Notes under the pieces: generated by a model
Seen by the model: the letters and a program-made list of their open reading frames with translations, nothing else
Told to the model about the DNA's origin: nothing
The model's database searches: none
Shown: positions 36,626 through 47,500 of the stretch, in pieces
Position numbering within the stretch: the stretch's first letter is position 1
Layout: every line of letters begins with the position of its first letter
Program-made: the position numbers and the translations under genes
NCBI RefSeq assembly: GCF_001659605.2
Contig: NC_035161.2
Span: forward strand, 28,257,691 to 28,321,690
Direction: 5' to 3'
DNA length: 64,000 nucleotides
Origin: Manihot esculenta
Lineage: Eukaryota; Streptophyta; Magnoliopsida; Malpighiales; Euphorbiaceae

Positions 36626-39433
36626 ATTCACTCGGCTAAACTCAATAATTTCCCGAGAAAAGCCCCTTAATTTCAGGAATCTGATTCACGTAGCTTATGA
36701 AACGTATATGAAAGTGTTCCAAATTTCATGGTCGACTTCTCGTCAACTACAAATTCAATTGATATAAATCATCAACAAGAGGAAGAAAAGAGAAAGAACT
36801 GCATACCCACAAGTTCTACAAAATTAGCATTTAGAATTTTGCCAAAAAAGTAAAGAACAGTATGAAGGAATTCAACCCAATTGAATTTAGATAATTATGA
36901 ACAGAAACGAGAACGACCCATATGAGGAAAACGAATTTTCTTGAAGGGGAAAGAGACAGGAAATTAATCTGGGCTGAATCCAAATTGGATGGAGTTGTTG
37001 GAAAGCTGAAGGAAACATGGTGAGAGATCTAGCTAGAACATATGAATGAAAATTTGGGAGAATATTGAAGGCATCGAATGTAATGCTTTGCCCTCCAGAA
37101 CTGGGAATGGGTTCCCAGCTTTTCATTTGGAATATATTGATTGTGAAGGAAACTCCAAAGGGCTAAGGCAAGCAACCGTTATAGTTTGTAGAATCAATGG
37201 AGGAAAATGATGAGAAACGGCGCCAAAATCCACTTCTGGCATATACAAGTTTTCAAAACTGAATCCTTGTATTTGTAAATTTAATATTAGATAATTCAAT
37301 TTCATTGTCACTCGTTTGTATTTTTTATTTTTATTTTTTGCTAGATATATAATATGTCACAAACTTTTATAAAAAAATCAATTGCACTCTTACTTTTTCA
37401 TTGTTAATTTCTAACATTTATTTTTTATCCATACATAGATAGGACTTGCATGATTTTTAAATTTTCAGATATTAAATAGTATATTTTATAAAATTTATAA
37501 ATTAATGGTTATATTTTTATAAACAAAATTATTTAAAAATATTTATTTATAGACTTGAGTATAAGACATAAAATTTAGAGAACACATTAGATATGTGCTC
37601 TTTACTCGTATAAATATGAGATGAATTTTTTTATGATTTAAGATAAAAACTCATATTTATATAAAAGTATTAAAATTTAATATTTTAAATATACATAATA
37701 CGCTATATATTACTTAGATTATTGTTAAAAAACCAAAGCTCTCTTTATATATTCTTCTATGAGTGAGTTTTTTCCTCTTTTCTTCTTGAATTTTAGGAGC
37801 TCAATCTCCTTTTTGTTTAATTTTTTTAGGCTAGGTCAATATTTCAATAAAAGTTTTGTTGAGTACCTGTGTTTGCTCTGTATGTTATTCTTGGCTTGTG
37901 TTGTTTCAAAATCTGTTCAAAGTTTAAATTTAGACTCTTTCTTTTGCCAAAATTTGGTGAGATGCAACTCTTCTCAAACCTTGCAAGGATCAAAATATTT
38001 TAGAAGGTTCGAATACGACACTAGGGAGGCTCTCACCTCCCCCTCTTGGCCTATTCAGGCAGATCTTTAGCTTCTCTCTATATCAAGACCCTATATATAG
38101 TACTCTAGTATTTGGTAAAATAGGAATTTATGGTTAGAGAGGTAGTCGAAACTCAAGATAATACTACTAAATAGAATTTATTTTCTCCTACCGCATTAAA
38201 GTGCTAGTGATACTTATATTATGTTAGAATTAATAAGTTGGGTTTTGGTTAGATGGTATGATTTTTTCTTTTTTTATTTAAAAAAAAAAAAAAGAACACC
38301 CTAAAAAAAGAAAATGCAAATACCGTATGAACGATCTTGAGACTCAGTTACACTCTATTTATCTGACAGATCAACCATCATAAATACAATATCATTAATG
38401 AATTATGAAAATAATTTATAAATATAATATATTTATTATACGAATTACAATGATAAATAAAAAAATAATAAATGAATTGACATAATTTTAATATAAATAT
38501 AAATAAATGTAATTTCAATTTTTTTTATCGTTATTTATGAATCATGTATTTTGATATAAATATAAATAAGTATAATCTTTTTCTTTATTGTATTTATGGA
38601 TCATGTCTAAAATTATCACTGAACTTTGATGAGATAGTAGCTTATTGTAATTAGTTTCCATCTATTTTTTTACATAAGTAACCTTTTCTTTATCTGGTTT
38701 TCTTAAGTTGGATAATTCATCACACTTAATCTTATGTGATTAAAAAAAATTATTAATTTCAGTTGGTTTATTCTCTAAAAAATAATTGAAAAAAAGTATT
38801 AAATATTTAGTCAGATTTTTTACTTAAAAGAAAAGTTAAAAATAAATTTCAAAAAGGAAGTCTGTGTTATTTTAACTAGTTAATTTTCAAAATTGAATTG
38901 ATAATATCTAATATAGTTTAATTCAGTGGGTAAATGAATATTACCCGCTGATATCCTCATTTCTTTAATTTCTTATTAAAAAAATGAATAATATATTATA
39001 TCATTCACCTATAATTTTTATTCATTTTATTTTTTTTATACATATTAATAAATATAATTTTTTTTAATTTTTTAATTATATTAAATAGGAAATAAATATT
39101 ATTGCCTTCTTATCAAAAAAATATCAATGAAGACTAATCGGTTTAAACTTGGGGAGGTGGGTACTATGATCCACTTCATGGGCTGTCCATTTGCAAAAAT
39201 CTCAAACCTAAAGGAAAGACATTAAAACAAATAGAAATAAATGAAAAATTACCTTTTTTTTTTTTAATTAAACACTTTTTATTAATAAAATTCAGAAAAT
39301 TAAATTTATTTTAAAATGTCAAATTTACACCTGCTCTTTATAGCTTCATTTTTTGCCTTAATGCAAGTATTTCACACAGGTCAAACCCACCTTGGATTTC
39401 AACTTTCATATCAGATGTCAACTCTGGCGCACG
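36626..39433. other. Upstream region of the SEC14-like gene and AT-rich spacer
   Basis: 36626 to about 37300 is moderately GC-rich and probably holds the leader and promoter of the SEC14-like gene; small upstream open frames exist on the minus strand. 37300-39430 is AT-rich. A 103-codon plus-strand frame at 37759-38070 has no recognisable domain and is not called as a gene. About 39010-39075 matches the dispersed AT repeat near 3414. Confidence 0.45.
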
Positions 39434-40900
39434 TTAGCCCTGGTTTAAGCTTTCCCACAAGGATGCGCATTTCCTCCTGGCAAACCCAACCCTCCCCTTC
39501 TCCAAATCATATAGAATCTCAAACCCCTGCTGCTGGTAGTTCCCCAGTATCGCCCCGGGCCCACCTCTCAGCTCATCCTCATCTCCTCCGTTCATTATCA
39601 GCATACACCCAACTTTCCTCTTCATACTTGCTTCATCTCCACCGTCCAAAAATTCATAAAGGTAATTTTCCCTAGGCAGCACTATACTAGATTCGTTCCC
39701 CACAAAATGTAAGACCAAACTAGGGACGTACGCTACAGTATCATAATAGTAACACGGGCCGAGCCCTGTCTTTTCTTCAATGTCTTTGGCTCTATTGTGG
39801 AATCGCCCAACTCGGTTGTCAAACTCAGTCACCAACGAGTTGTACAAACTCGCCGGCAACATAGTAAAAGTGGTTCCAGAATCCACAACCAATCCACCGC
39901 TTCCCTCTCCGTCCACACTTTTCAAAAATGCCGGTGCCGGAATTTTCTTCTTGCCAATAGAAATCCCATTGAGCCCAACGCAATAAAAATAAGGGTGTTT
40001 CGGGTTATCAAGCATAGAAGTGAACACAAATTGAGGACGATCATTGTTATTTGCCATTTTCTTCTTCTCGTCTGAACGACCAAGAATGAGTGTGCTTGGG
40101 AGGCGGATTTGGTCTGAGTCAAATGAATGAGACACCAAACAGTATGAGAACTGATAACTTAGTTGGGGAGAGAAGGAAGCCAGCTGAGCAGGCAAGGAAA
40201 GTTCGCCGCGGCCGAACCCAGCAACCCCAACTGGCTCGGCTAGGGCGGTGTGGGCGCAACCGAAGGTGAAATTCTGGAGTATCAAAGATGGGGTTGCAAA
40301 TGGAAGTGCTATAGAGTCACGGTAAAGGCTAGCAACAAGACTCCCATCACCGTATGCATAATAGAAAGGAGGACAAGAAAATGATCGGCAATCGGAAGTT
40401 TCAATGGACTCTAAAGGACAATTAGCAATAGCACAGAGATTGGAGGTGGGGAGGTTAGAATGCACAGAAGAACATGCAGATGATTCACAGTGGACCTTTC
40501 TAGCTGTGGTGGAAAGTTTCAGTGGCGGAGCTGATGAAACAGTGTCGTTTTCTGCTTTGCCTTCGCAGAGAATGCATTCGAAGGGGTGGCAAGGGAACCA
40601 GACAAGGTCGCTGCCAGTATCAAGGTAAAGGGAGAGGCGTTGAGGAGGGACAGAGTTAAGAGTGAAGGAAAGAGTATAATCACTACCCGGAGAGAGAGGA
40701 AGAGAGACTTGGCGATGGTGGTGGGTATGGAAGCGGGCGGCGGAGCGGGTGGAGGCGAATTTGAGAAGGTGGTGGGTGGAGGTGAAGTGGTGATGGGAGA
40801 GGGAGTGAGTGAGAGGGAGAAAAAGAATCTGGGAGATTGCAAAGGGGACATGTAGAAGACAGAGAAAGAAACAGAGCAAGAAAGAATAAGTAGTGGCCAT
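39434..40900 (-). CDS. Secreted aspartyl protease, At4g16563-like, intronless
   Basis: An uninterrupted 488-aa frame of the plant atypical A1 pepsin family. Residues 1-23 are a hydrophobic signal peptide (FLLCFFLCLLHVPFAIS). The two catalytic motifs are DTGS at 94-97 (LYLDTGSDLVWFPC) and DSGT at 340-343 (VVDSGTTFTMLP). YGDGS at 184-188 is the flap, GVAGFGRGELSLPAQL at 225-240 is a family hallmark, and ILGNYQQQGFEILYD near the C-terminus leads to GFARRKC. The many cysteines between 103 and 176 form the plant nepenthesin-type insertion. The enzyme is predicted to enter the secretory route and cleave proteins in the apoplast or vacuole; the substrate is unknown. The absence of introns is normal for this subgroup. 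Closest to the probable aspartyl protease At4g16563. Confidence 0.95.
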   Translation of the reverse strand: MATTYSFLLCFFLCLLHVPFAISQILFLPLTHSLSHHHFTSTHHLLKFASTRSAARFHTHHHRQVSLPLSPGSDYTLSFTLNSVPPQRLSLYLDTGSDLVWFPCHPFECILCEGKAENDTVSSAPPLKLSTTARKVHCESSACSSVHSNLPTSNLCAIANCPLESIETSDCRSFSCPPFYYAYGDGSLVASLYRDSIALPFATPSLILQNFTFGCAHTALAEPVGVAGFGRGELSLPAQLASFSPQLSYQFSYCLVSHSFDSDQIRLPSTLILGRSDEKKKMANNNDRPQFVFTSMLDNPKHPYFYCVGLNGISIGKKKIPAPAFLKSVDGEGSGGLVVDSGTTFTMLPASLYNSLVTEFDNRVGRFHNRAKDIEEKTGLGPCYYYDTVAYVPSLVLHFVGNESSIVLPRENYLYEFLDGGDEASMKRKVGCMLIMNGGDEDELRGGPGAILGNYQQQGFEILYDLEKGRVGFARRKCASLWESLNQG

Positions 40901-43900
40901 GCAGTTTCAGGCAGGGGAGGTTATAAACAGAGTAATAATCACCGGAGAAATGTAAGCTCGGAGATAACAGTGAAGGTGGCTTGCGCCGCTAATTTCAGGG
41001 TTGGAGTGTCGTCTCCTACCTCAAGCAAGGGATCTTATCAAGCCTTGCATGGAGTTTTCTCCGTGTTGAGTTCAGAATTCCAATCGAAATCAACTGTGCG
41101 CTAAAAAAATTAGTGATATAAGAATAGATTTTGTCCGACAAATTTGAATCAATTGCTAATTATAAATGGAATAATTTTACAATTCTTTTGAAATTTATTT
41201 TTAAAAAATAATGGTGAGAATTTATTTACAATGTTTATCGCAATCCATCTAATTTATTGATAGTCCGGTGATAAATTTAATTACTACCTGCTTCCTTGAA
41301 TTACTTGGGGGAAAAGAAATACTTGCAGTGACATTAAAGAAAAGCTGCCTGCTTGATCAAATTTGGAGAATATACACTTTCCTTTTTTTCCACATATTAA
41401 AAAATATAATATATTTTTTAAAAACCCTATATCTCTCTCTTTTTCTTCTCCTTTGCGGGTTTAGTCCGTTTCTTCTTGCCGGAGTCTCGGCCGTCACCTG
41501 CCTTGACTGGACAGGCGGCCGTCTTTCTTCCCAACTCCAAGAGTTGATTCTCCCTCCCCGTCTCCGGACGGAGTTATATTTAAATAAACTTTTATGAAGT
41601 TAAGGTAGTTTGTAAATGCAAAGAAAATAATATAAAGGGAGTAAAATTTTGGTTAAAACCTTCTAAAAGTTTGTTGAATCAATTCAACTAGAAATTTGAT
41701 TTATTTGAAAATTTAATTGGATTCTATTTGTATTTTCACATTTTTTAGTTTATTTGGTTATCTTCAAATTATACATATATAGAAAAAAGAATTTAGAAAA
41801 ACTGAACTAAACTAATTTACTGTCTTTGAAATTTTATTAATTGATTAACAGGTTTATATAATTATATTGATGTTCTTAATTATAGATTTGTTAATAATAT
41901 GAAGTTCACCCTCATTTTAGAAGGAAAATTAAAAGAGCTAGGTTAATTAATTAATTGCAGAAAAATTATAAATTGTAATATGAAAGGGACAGGAAAGACT
42001 TGAAAATGAAAAATGGGTCCTAGAGATAAAACCCCCGGGACTTATTGTCCCAAAATGGGCACGTCTAGAAGGTTCCATTGAGTCCACCCAACTAATAATG
42101 TCTCCCTTGATTTTTATACATGTCCTTGAATGAAGCTCCTTGAATATTTGCACGTACGAGTAGGTGAAAATTGAGCAAATCTAAAGATATTTGTTTAGGG
42201 TTATTGCCCTACATACATGGGAATAGGACCCCAATTGAACAAGATTAATGGAAGAGGAATCCAACACAGTGTACCTAGCTATAGCTGCATGTTTCATGAT
42301 TCATTACTTTCAAATAAGAGTTTAGTCCTTAACCCTTCACATGTTGGTCCTTTTCAATACACTTTGTTTTAATTAAAAAATAAATTCTTTCCTAAAAAGC
42401 ACCAGTTCCATTCCTAAAGCAGTTGGCTTATTTGGCATATAACAAGCATAACAGTGAACTAGGCTTAGCAGTTGTCCAAATTGAACCATGAACCAGATCG
42501 AAACAGCCTATTAGAGCTAGTTCCAATTCCCCCTTTTGAACCAAGACTGGAACCAATTCTCAAATGATCTGTTTAATTGCCAGTTCAAATTGGAACCAGC
42601 CCAACTTAAACTTTCAGTTTATCTTAATTTAAATTACTTGGTCTGTTTGCTCTTTAATTTTTTTTGCTGTACATAAATAAATGACATTATAAATCTAAAT
42701 TTGTAAAATTTAAACCGAAACCACATTAAACCATAACCATTTTAGAATGAGCCTGTGGTGAACTGCAATAGGCCTACAAATTTTACAATTACAGCTCCGA
42801 GGCCTAAAGCACCTAATAAAAATAAAGGGGGAAGGATGGCTGCAGGCAGGACTTGAACCTGATTATTCCCCAAACAAGTATGCAAACAGACCACAAAATA
42901 AAATTTATAAGAAAATACTAACCAATTGTAACTTCAAACTTTTGTAGCAGACATTGCCATACATAAAGGTTACAAGGACACACCAGAGATTTCTATAATA
43001 CTGAGACAGTTTCAATGAACAAATGAGGGCTCAAATGAAAATTTCTGAACACATAATTAAGGTTATCAAATTAGAGAAGTCAAATCTAAGATCAGCATCT
43101 GCCACATTACAAGGCCATACCCATGCCAATTTAATTTTCATCAACAGAAACACAACCTTTATTAATTTTTCAATTATATTCATCTTAAAAATATTAAATT
43201 TTATTAAATACTAATGAATATTTTGAAAGGCTTTTTAAAAATAAGATAAAATTAAATAAGATTGTAATAGTCAAATTATATTTTATTATAGTGTAAAAAA
43301 AGTGGATAATAATTTTAAAATAATAAAAAATTAAAAGATAAACAAAAATAATTATACAACGGAAGGAATATCTCACGGCCATTGCATGTGACTATTATAT
43401 TGATTTGAATTTATTTGATTCAAAAAGGGAAGAGTGACTCTTAGACACTTGGAACACCGTCTTATATAGTTCTTAGTCCCTAAATGCTTAAGAATGGCTA
43501 GAGCACTTCCCTCTCTCCCCCTGTTGTGGGATGCTACCATGGTCTTGTACATCACTTGTATGCTAAATATGCTTCTATACTGTATTTGTTTAGAGCTCAA
43601 TTGGTATCTTAATCATAAAAATACTTTCTTTGATTTTTTTTTTCTAGTGACTAATGATTGCATCTAAAGTGATGTTGTTTCTTCTCTCAACTCGAGAGTT
43701 CTTATTTGATTTTGTGGCTTTAAATGATGGATTAATACCAATTTGTTACCTCAATCTAGTTGGTATTTTCATTGTTGTTGTTTTTGCTCTCCATGAAAGG
43801 TAGGGTAATAGCATAGTGATTTCTTAATTAAGGGGAGTTTGGATCCTTTGCTAGAGTTTTATATGAATTGATTTTTATGCGGATCTATTTAGCTTTAAAT

Positions 43901-44436
43901 TGATTGGACTACCTGTATTTCGTACAACTCTTATATTAAGTTTTAAATCTTTAAATAATAAAATCTCTTATTTTAGTATAAAAAAGAAAAGATTAGGATT
44001 TTCATTTTGAATGTTTTACGTATTTTCTTTTTAGATAAGTCGAAACATCATTATTAAGAATTTTCTTAAATCTCTTTTAGAGTAAAAAAATTTATTTTTT
44101 AAATAATTATATAGATTTTTTTTATCACCGTTATAATAATATATATATTCTGTGTGATTTATTTCTTTATAATTTTATTGTGTTTATTGATTATATTTGA
44201 TTCATGCCGATTTAGGACATAGTTCTAAAGAGAGTTTCATCAAGGAATATAGCACTAGAGTTAAAAAAAATATAGTTAAGCTCTTATAACTATATGAAAT
44301 TAAAATGTCACAACCTCGAATCCTCTTCTCGCCTGAGTTTGATATAAGATCCATCAAAGCCTTGGGCTTTTATAATAAAAGCTCGCCTGTTTGGACGGTA
44401 AATACACTTAATATTACAGTTTTTTAACAAAATAAC
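40901..44436. other. Head-to-head spacer between the aspartyl protease and PRMT7
   Basis: A 3.5-kb divergent intergenic region, mostly AT-rich. A GC-rich patch at about 41455-41570 (ccggagtctcggccgtcacc, gtctccggacggag) is unidentified and may be a transposon leader. At 42835-42860 the minus strand reads CAGGTTCAAGTCCTGCC, like a tRNA B box, but no cloverleaf follows. 43190-43345 is a copy of the dispersed AT repeat also seen near 3490-3660. Confidence 0.5.
42460..42776. mobile_element. GAACC-rich repeat with imperfect inverted ends
   Basis: The left end TAGGCTTAGCAGTTGTCCA and right end (reverse complement) TAGGCCTATTGCAGTTCACCA are similar, and the ends are dense in gaacc motifs such as ccatgaaccagatcgaaaca. 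This resembles the two hAT-like insertions at 16949 and 25540. No target-site duplication was found, so the call is weaker. Confidence 0.45.
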
Positions 44437-44445
44437 TATAAAAGG
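44437..44445 (+). promoter_or_regulatory. Probable TATA box of PRMT7
   Basis: TATAAAAGG lies 85 bp upstream of the chosen PRMT7 start codon at 44522, which leaves a leader of about 50 bp if transcription starts 30 bp downstream of the box. Confidence 0.55.
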
Positions 44446-44521
44446 CATAATCTGCTACGCCGTCGCTCATCGTTTGCAGTATGCGTCCCCCTCCGTCCAT
44501 CAATCATTCACTGTCAGTCTA

Positions 44522-47500
44522 ATGACTTCTGTAATCTCCAAAACCCTAGTAAACCCCTATTATTCTCTGCTCCGCATAGCCCGATTCGCTCTGACTTCTC
44601 ACTCACAACCATTCAGTAGAGTCCGACACATGAGCTCCGAGTCATCTCAGCAAGTTTTCCAGCTCAAGGTCGACCCACTCACTGGTAACTCGGAGTGGGT
44701 TGTCATTAGAGAAGACGAAGAAGAAAACTTTGGAAGTTCCCATAAGAATCTCTTGGCCACGACGTCGTATTTGGACATGCTCAATGACTCCACCAGAAAC
44801 AGAGCATTCCGCGAGGCCATCGACAAGACTATAACGAAACCTTGCCATGTGCTGGACATTGGGTATCCATCACTCTTTTAGTGCAATTGTTTAATTTGAT
44901 TTTTATATTATATTTTTTTGAAGGTTTAGATGCAGATATTGAAAAAAAAAAAAAAAAAAAAGATGGCTTCAGCTACAATAGGTAATTTTTCATTTTCCTT
45001 AATTCAGCTCTGTTTGCTGTTTCTGTTTGGTAAATGCAGTGCTGGAACTGGGTTGCTGTCAATGATGGCTGCACGGGCAATGAATTGTGGTGAGCCAACT
45101 TCTGCCAATACAAAGGAGAGGGTAACAGCTTGCGAGTCTTATCTTCCAATGGTGAAATTGATGCGAAAAGTTCTGCACCTCAATAATATGGGGAGGAACA
45201 TAAATGTAATCAACAAGCGCTCTGATGAACTCAAAGTCGGCGTAGACATTCCAACGCGTGCAGACGTTCTGGTGAGGTTTAAAGTGATTATATTGAATCT
45301 TCATGTCTATATTTCTGTTGATCTTGACATCTAGAACAACTAATAAAAGATTAGAGATGCAGTTTATAGAATAGATTATCTTTATAGATGGATAATGCGG
45401 TAGCATAAGGGAATGCGGAACTTGAATTGGAATTGGAACATTGAACTACTACTTCTTTTGCCAACGGTGTTCATTAAAAGTCCATTACATGATTTGAGTG
45501 GCAAGCTAAGGTAAAATCAATCTTCCCAAATGGGCCCATTAAATAAAGATCCAGAGAGTAGCATGACTAGCATCACAGTTTGTGTTATAGGATTCGATGA
45601 GTTATTGCCAGTTAGAGTATGTTTTACTGTCAATTTATTTTATTATTTATTTTTATTTTTACTCGAGAGTTATTCTACTTGCAGGTTAGTGAGATACTAG
45701 ACTCAGAGTTACTGGGTGAAGGGTTAATACCGACTCTGCAACATGCACATGACATGCTGCTGGTGGAAAATCCACTAACTGTACCATATCGTGCAACAAC
45801 TTATGGCCAGGTATTAGGCTTTACCACATAGGCATTTTTTACCCTCATTATTCATTTCTAGTTCTAACAGCCTTACTCTGTACGACACAATTGAAACTTC
45901 GAACAGAAATACAGAATGGCCAAAAAGTTAATTCGAGTCTCAAATAGTTTTCTTTAGATTAGCTTGAGCTTGCATATACATAAGGCGGTAAAAGATTAAG
46001 GAACAGTCTTTCTATATGCATATATATGTGTATGTATATATGTTGTCAACATTTGCATTCTTCTAAAATGGGTGAATACAGAGGACAATGATGAGTTGTG
46101 ATCCTGTATCATCCTTGGGAGGTGTTTTCGTGTTTTTTGTATACCCTGAAATTCTTTTGATGTTTTCCACCCTTGATTAGCTTTAGACAAGTTACTCTAC
46201 ATCCAAATCCAAACTTGCTTTTGCTTTTGAAATATTGATATATGCTTCTACTATTTTCTCCACTTTTTCCCTTTTGGTTATCAACATTAGTCTAGTTGTA
46301 TAGTTTCTCTTTTTCTTTCCTTTTTTTTCATGCGTTGGAATAACTTTGTTCTTCCTTAGCTTTTCTTTCATCAATTCTTAGAATTATTATTAACCGACTG
46401 TGCTCTTGGTTTGAATGAGGATTCTTTTAATCATTGTAAATCTCACTATATTGCATTATTTTCATTTTGCAAATTTCCTCGTCTTCCTCCCTTAGCTGGT
46501 TGAAAGTCCGTTCCTGTGGAAGCTGCATGATTTATGTGATAATGAAGCAAAAGCATCGGATGGCATTCATCTTATTCCAACTGGCTTGGATAGTATTTTA
46601 CATGTCAAATTGCAGCAACATCCCATGCATTGTGATGCAATCTCAAAAGAAATAAAACTGGTAATGACATAATAACTTTTCTACAGACTTCTTGGAGAAT
46701 AAAAGTGGTTTAAGTCCTCTCAACTTAGGATTCATCCAGCTATCAGAACCCTTCAAAATTTTTGAATTTGACTTCTGGAAACGACCAGACAGCCATCGGG
46801 AATCTGAATTGCATATCAAGGCCACTGATGATGGTAGAGTTCATGCTATATTATCATGGTAAATATTTTCGAGCCATTTATGTGGCATTTTTTCCTTCCT
46901 AGTGAGCATGGTAACCTATTTAATTTCAGGTGGATGCTGCAGCTTGATTGTGAAGGGACAATCTTTTATTCCACTGCCCCTCGTTGGATAACCACAAGTG
47001 AGTAGAATTACCATTCAGCTTTTATTGTAATCATTATTATTATTTTCATTCTCTGTTAATCATGTGTTAGTTTGATCTTCCAATCAGTCAATTTAAAGAC
47101 TGATCATGTTCTTGTTTTTAGTTTTTGTTTTTAGTTTTTGTTTTTAGTTTTTGTTTTATGCCAAGCAAATCCAATAGCAGTTGGGTCATGGTGTGATTCT
47201 CTTATAATGCGCTTATCTATTGAATTTTGTGATTTTGTGGCATTTTTCATCTATGGAACTTCGTAAAGTATAAGCTATATATAGAGAGAGTTTATTGTGA
47301 CAAGTGACTTTGTGGCCCTTTTTCTTGATGTTGCTTTCAGATAGTTCCTCAAGAATTTTTGGTCCTGAACTCACCATTTGTCTGCTAATATGATGTTTTG
47401 TTTTAGAAGTTAGGTTTTCAACTCATCGAGTATTATTTGTTGATTTTCATTACAAGTTGTAATGCTTAACTAGGTACCGGGAACTGGTGTGATCATTGGA

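Noticed and set aside
37759..38070. 103-codon open frame rich in F, L and S
   Set aside because: Composition is that of translated AT-rich DNA; no family signature or splice context.
42830..42870. tRNA-like B box on the minus strand (CAGGTTCAAGTCCTGCC)
   Set aside because: No acceptor or anticodon stem could be folded and no proper A box at the right distance; not a tRNA gene.
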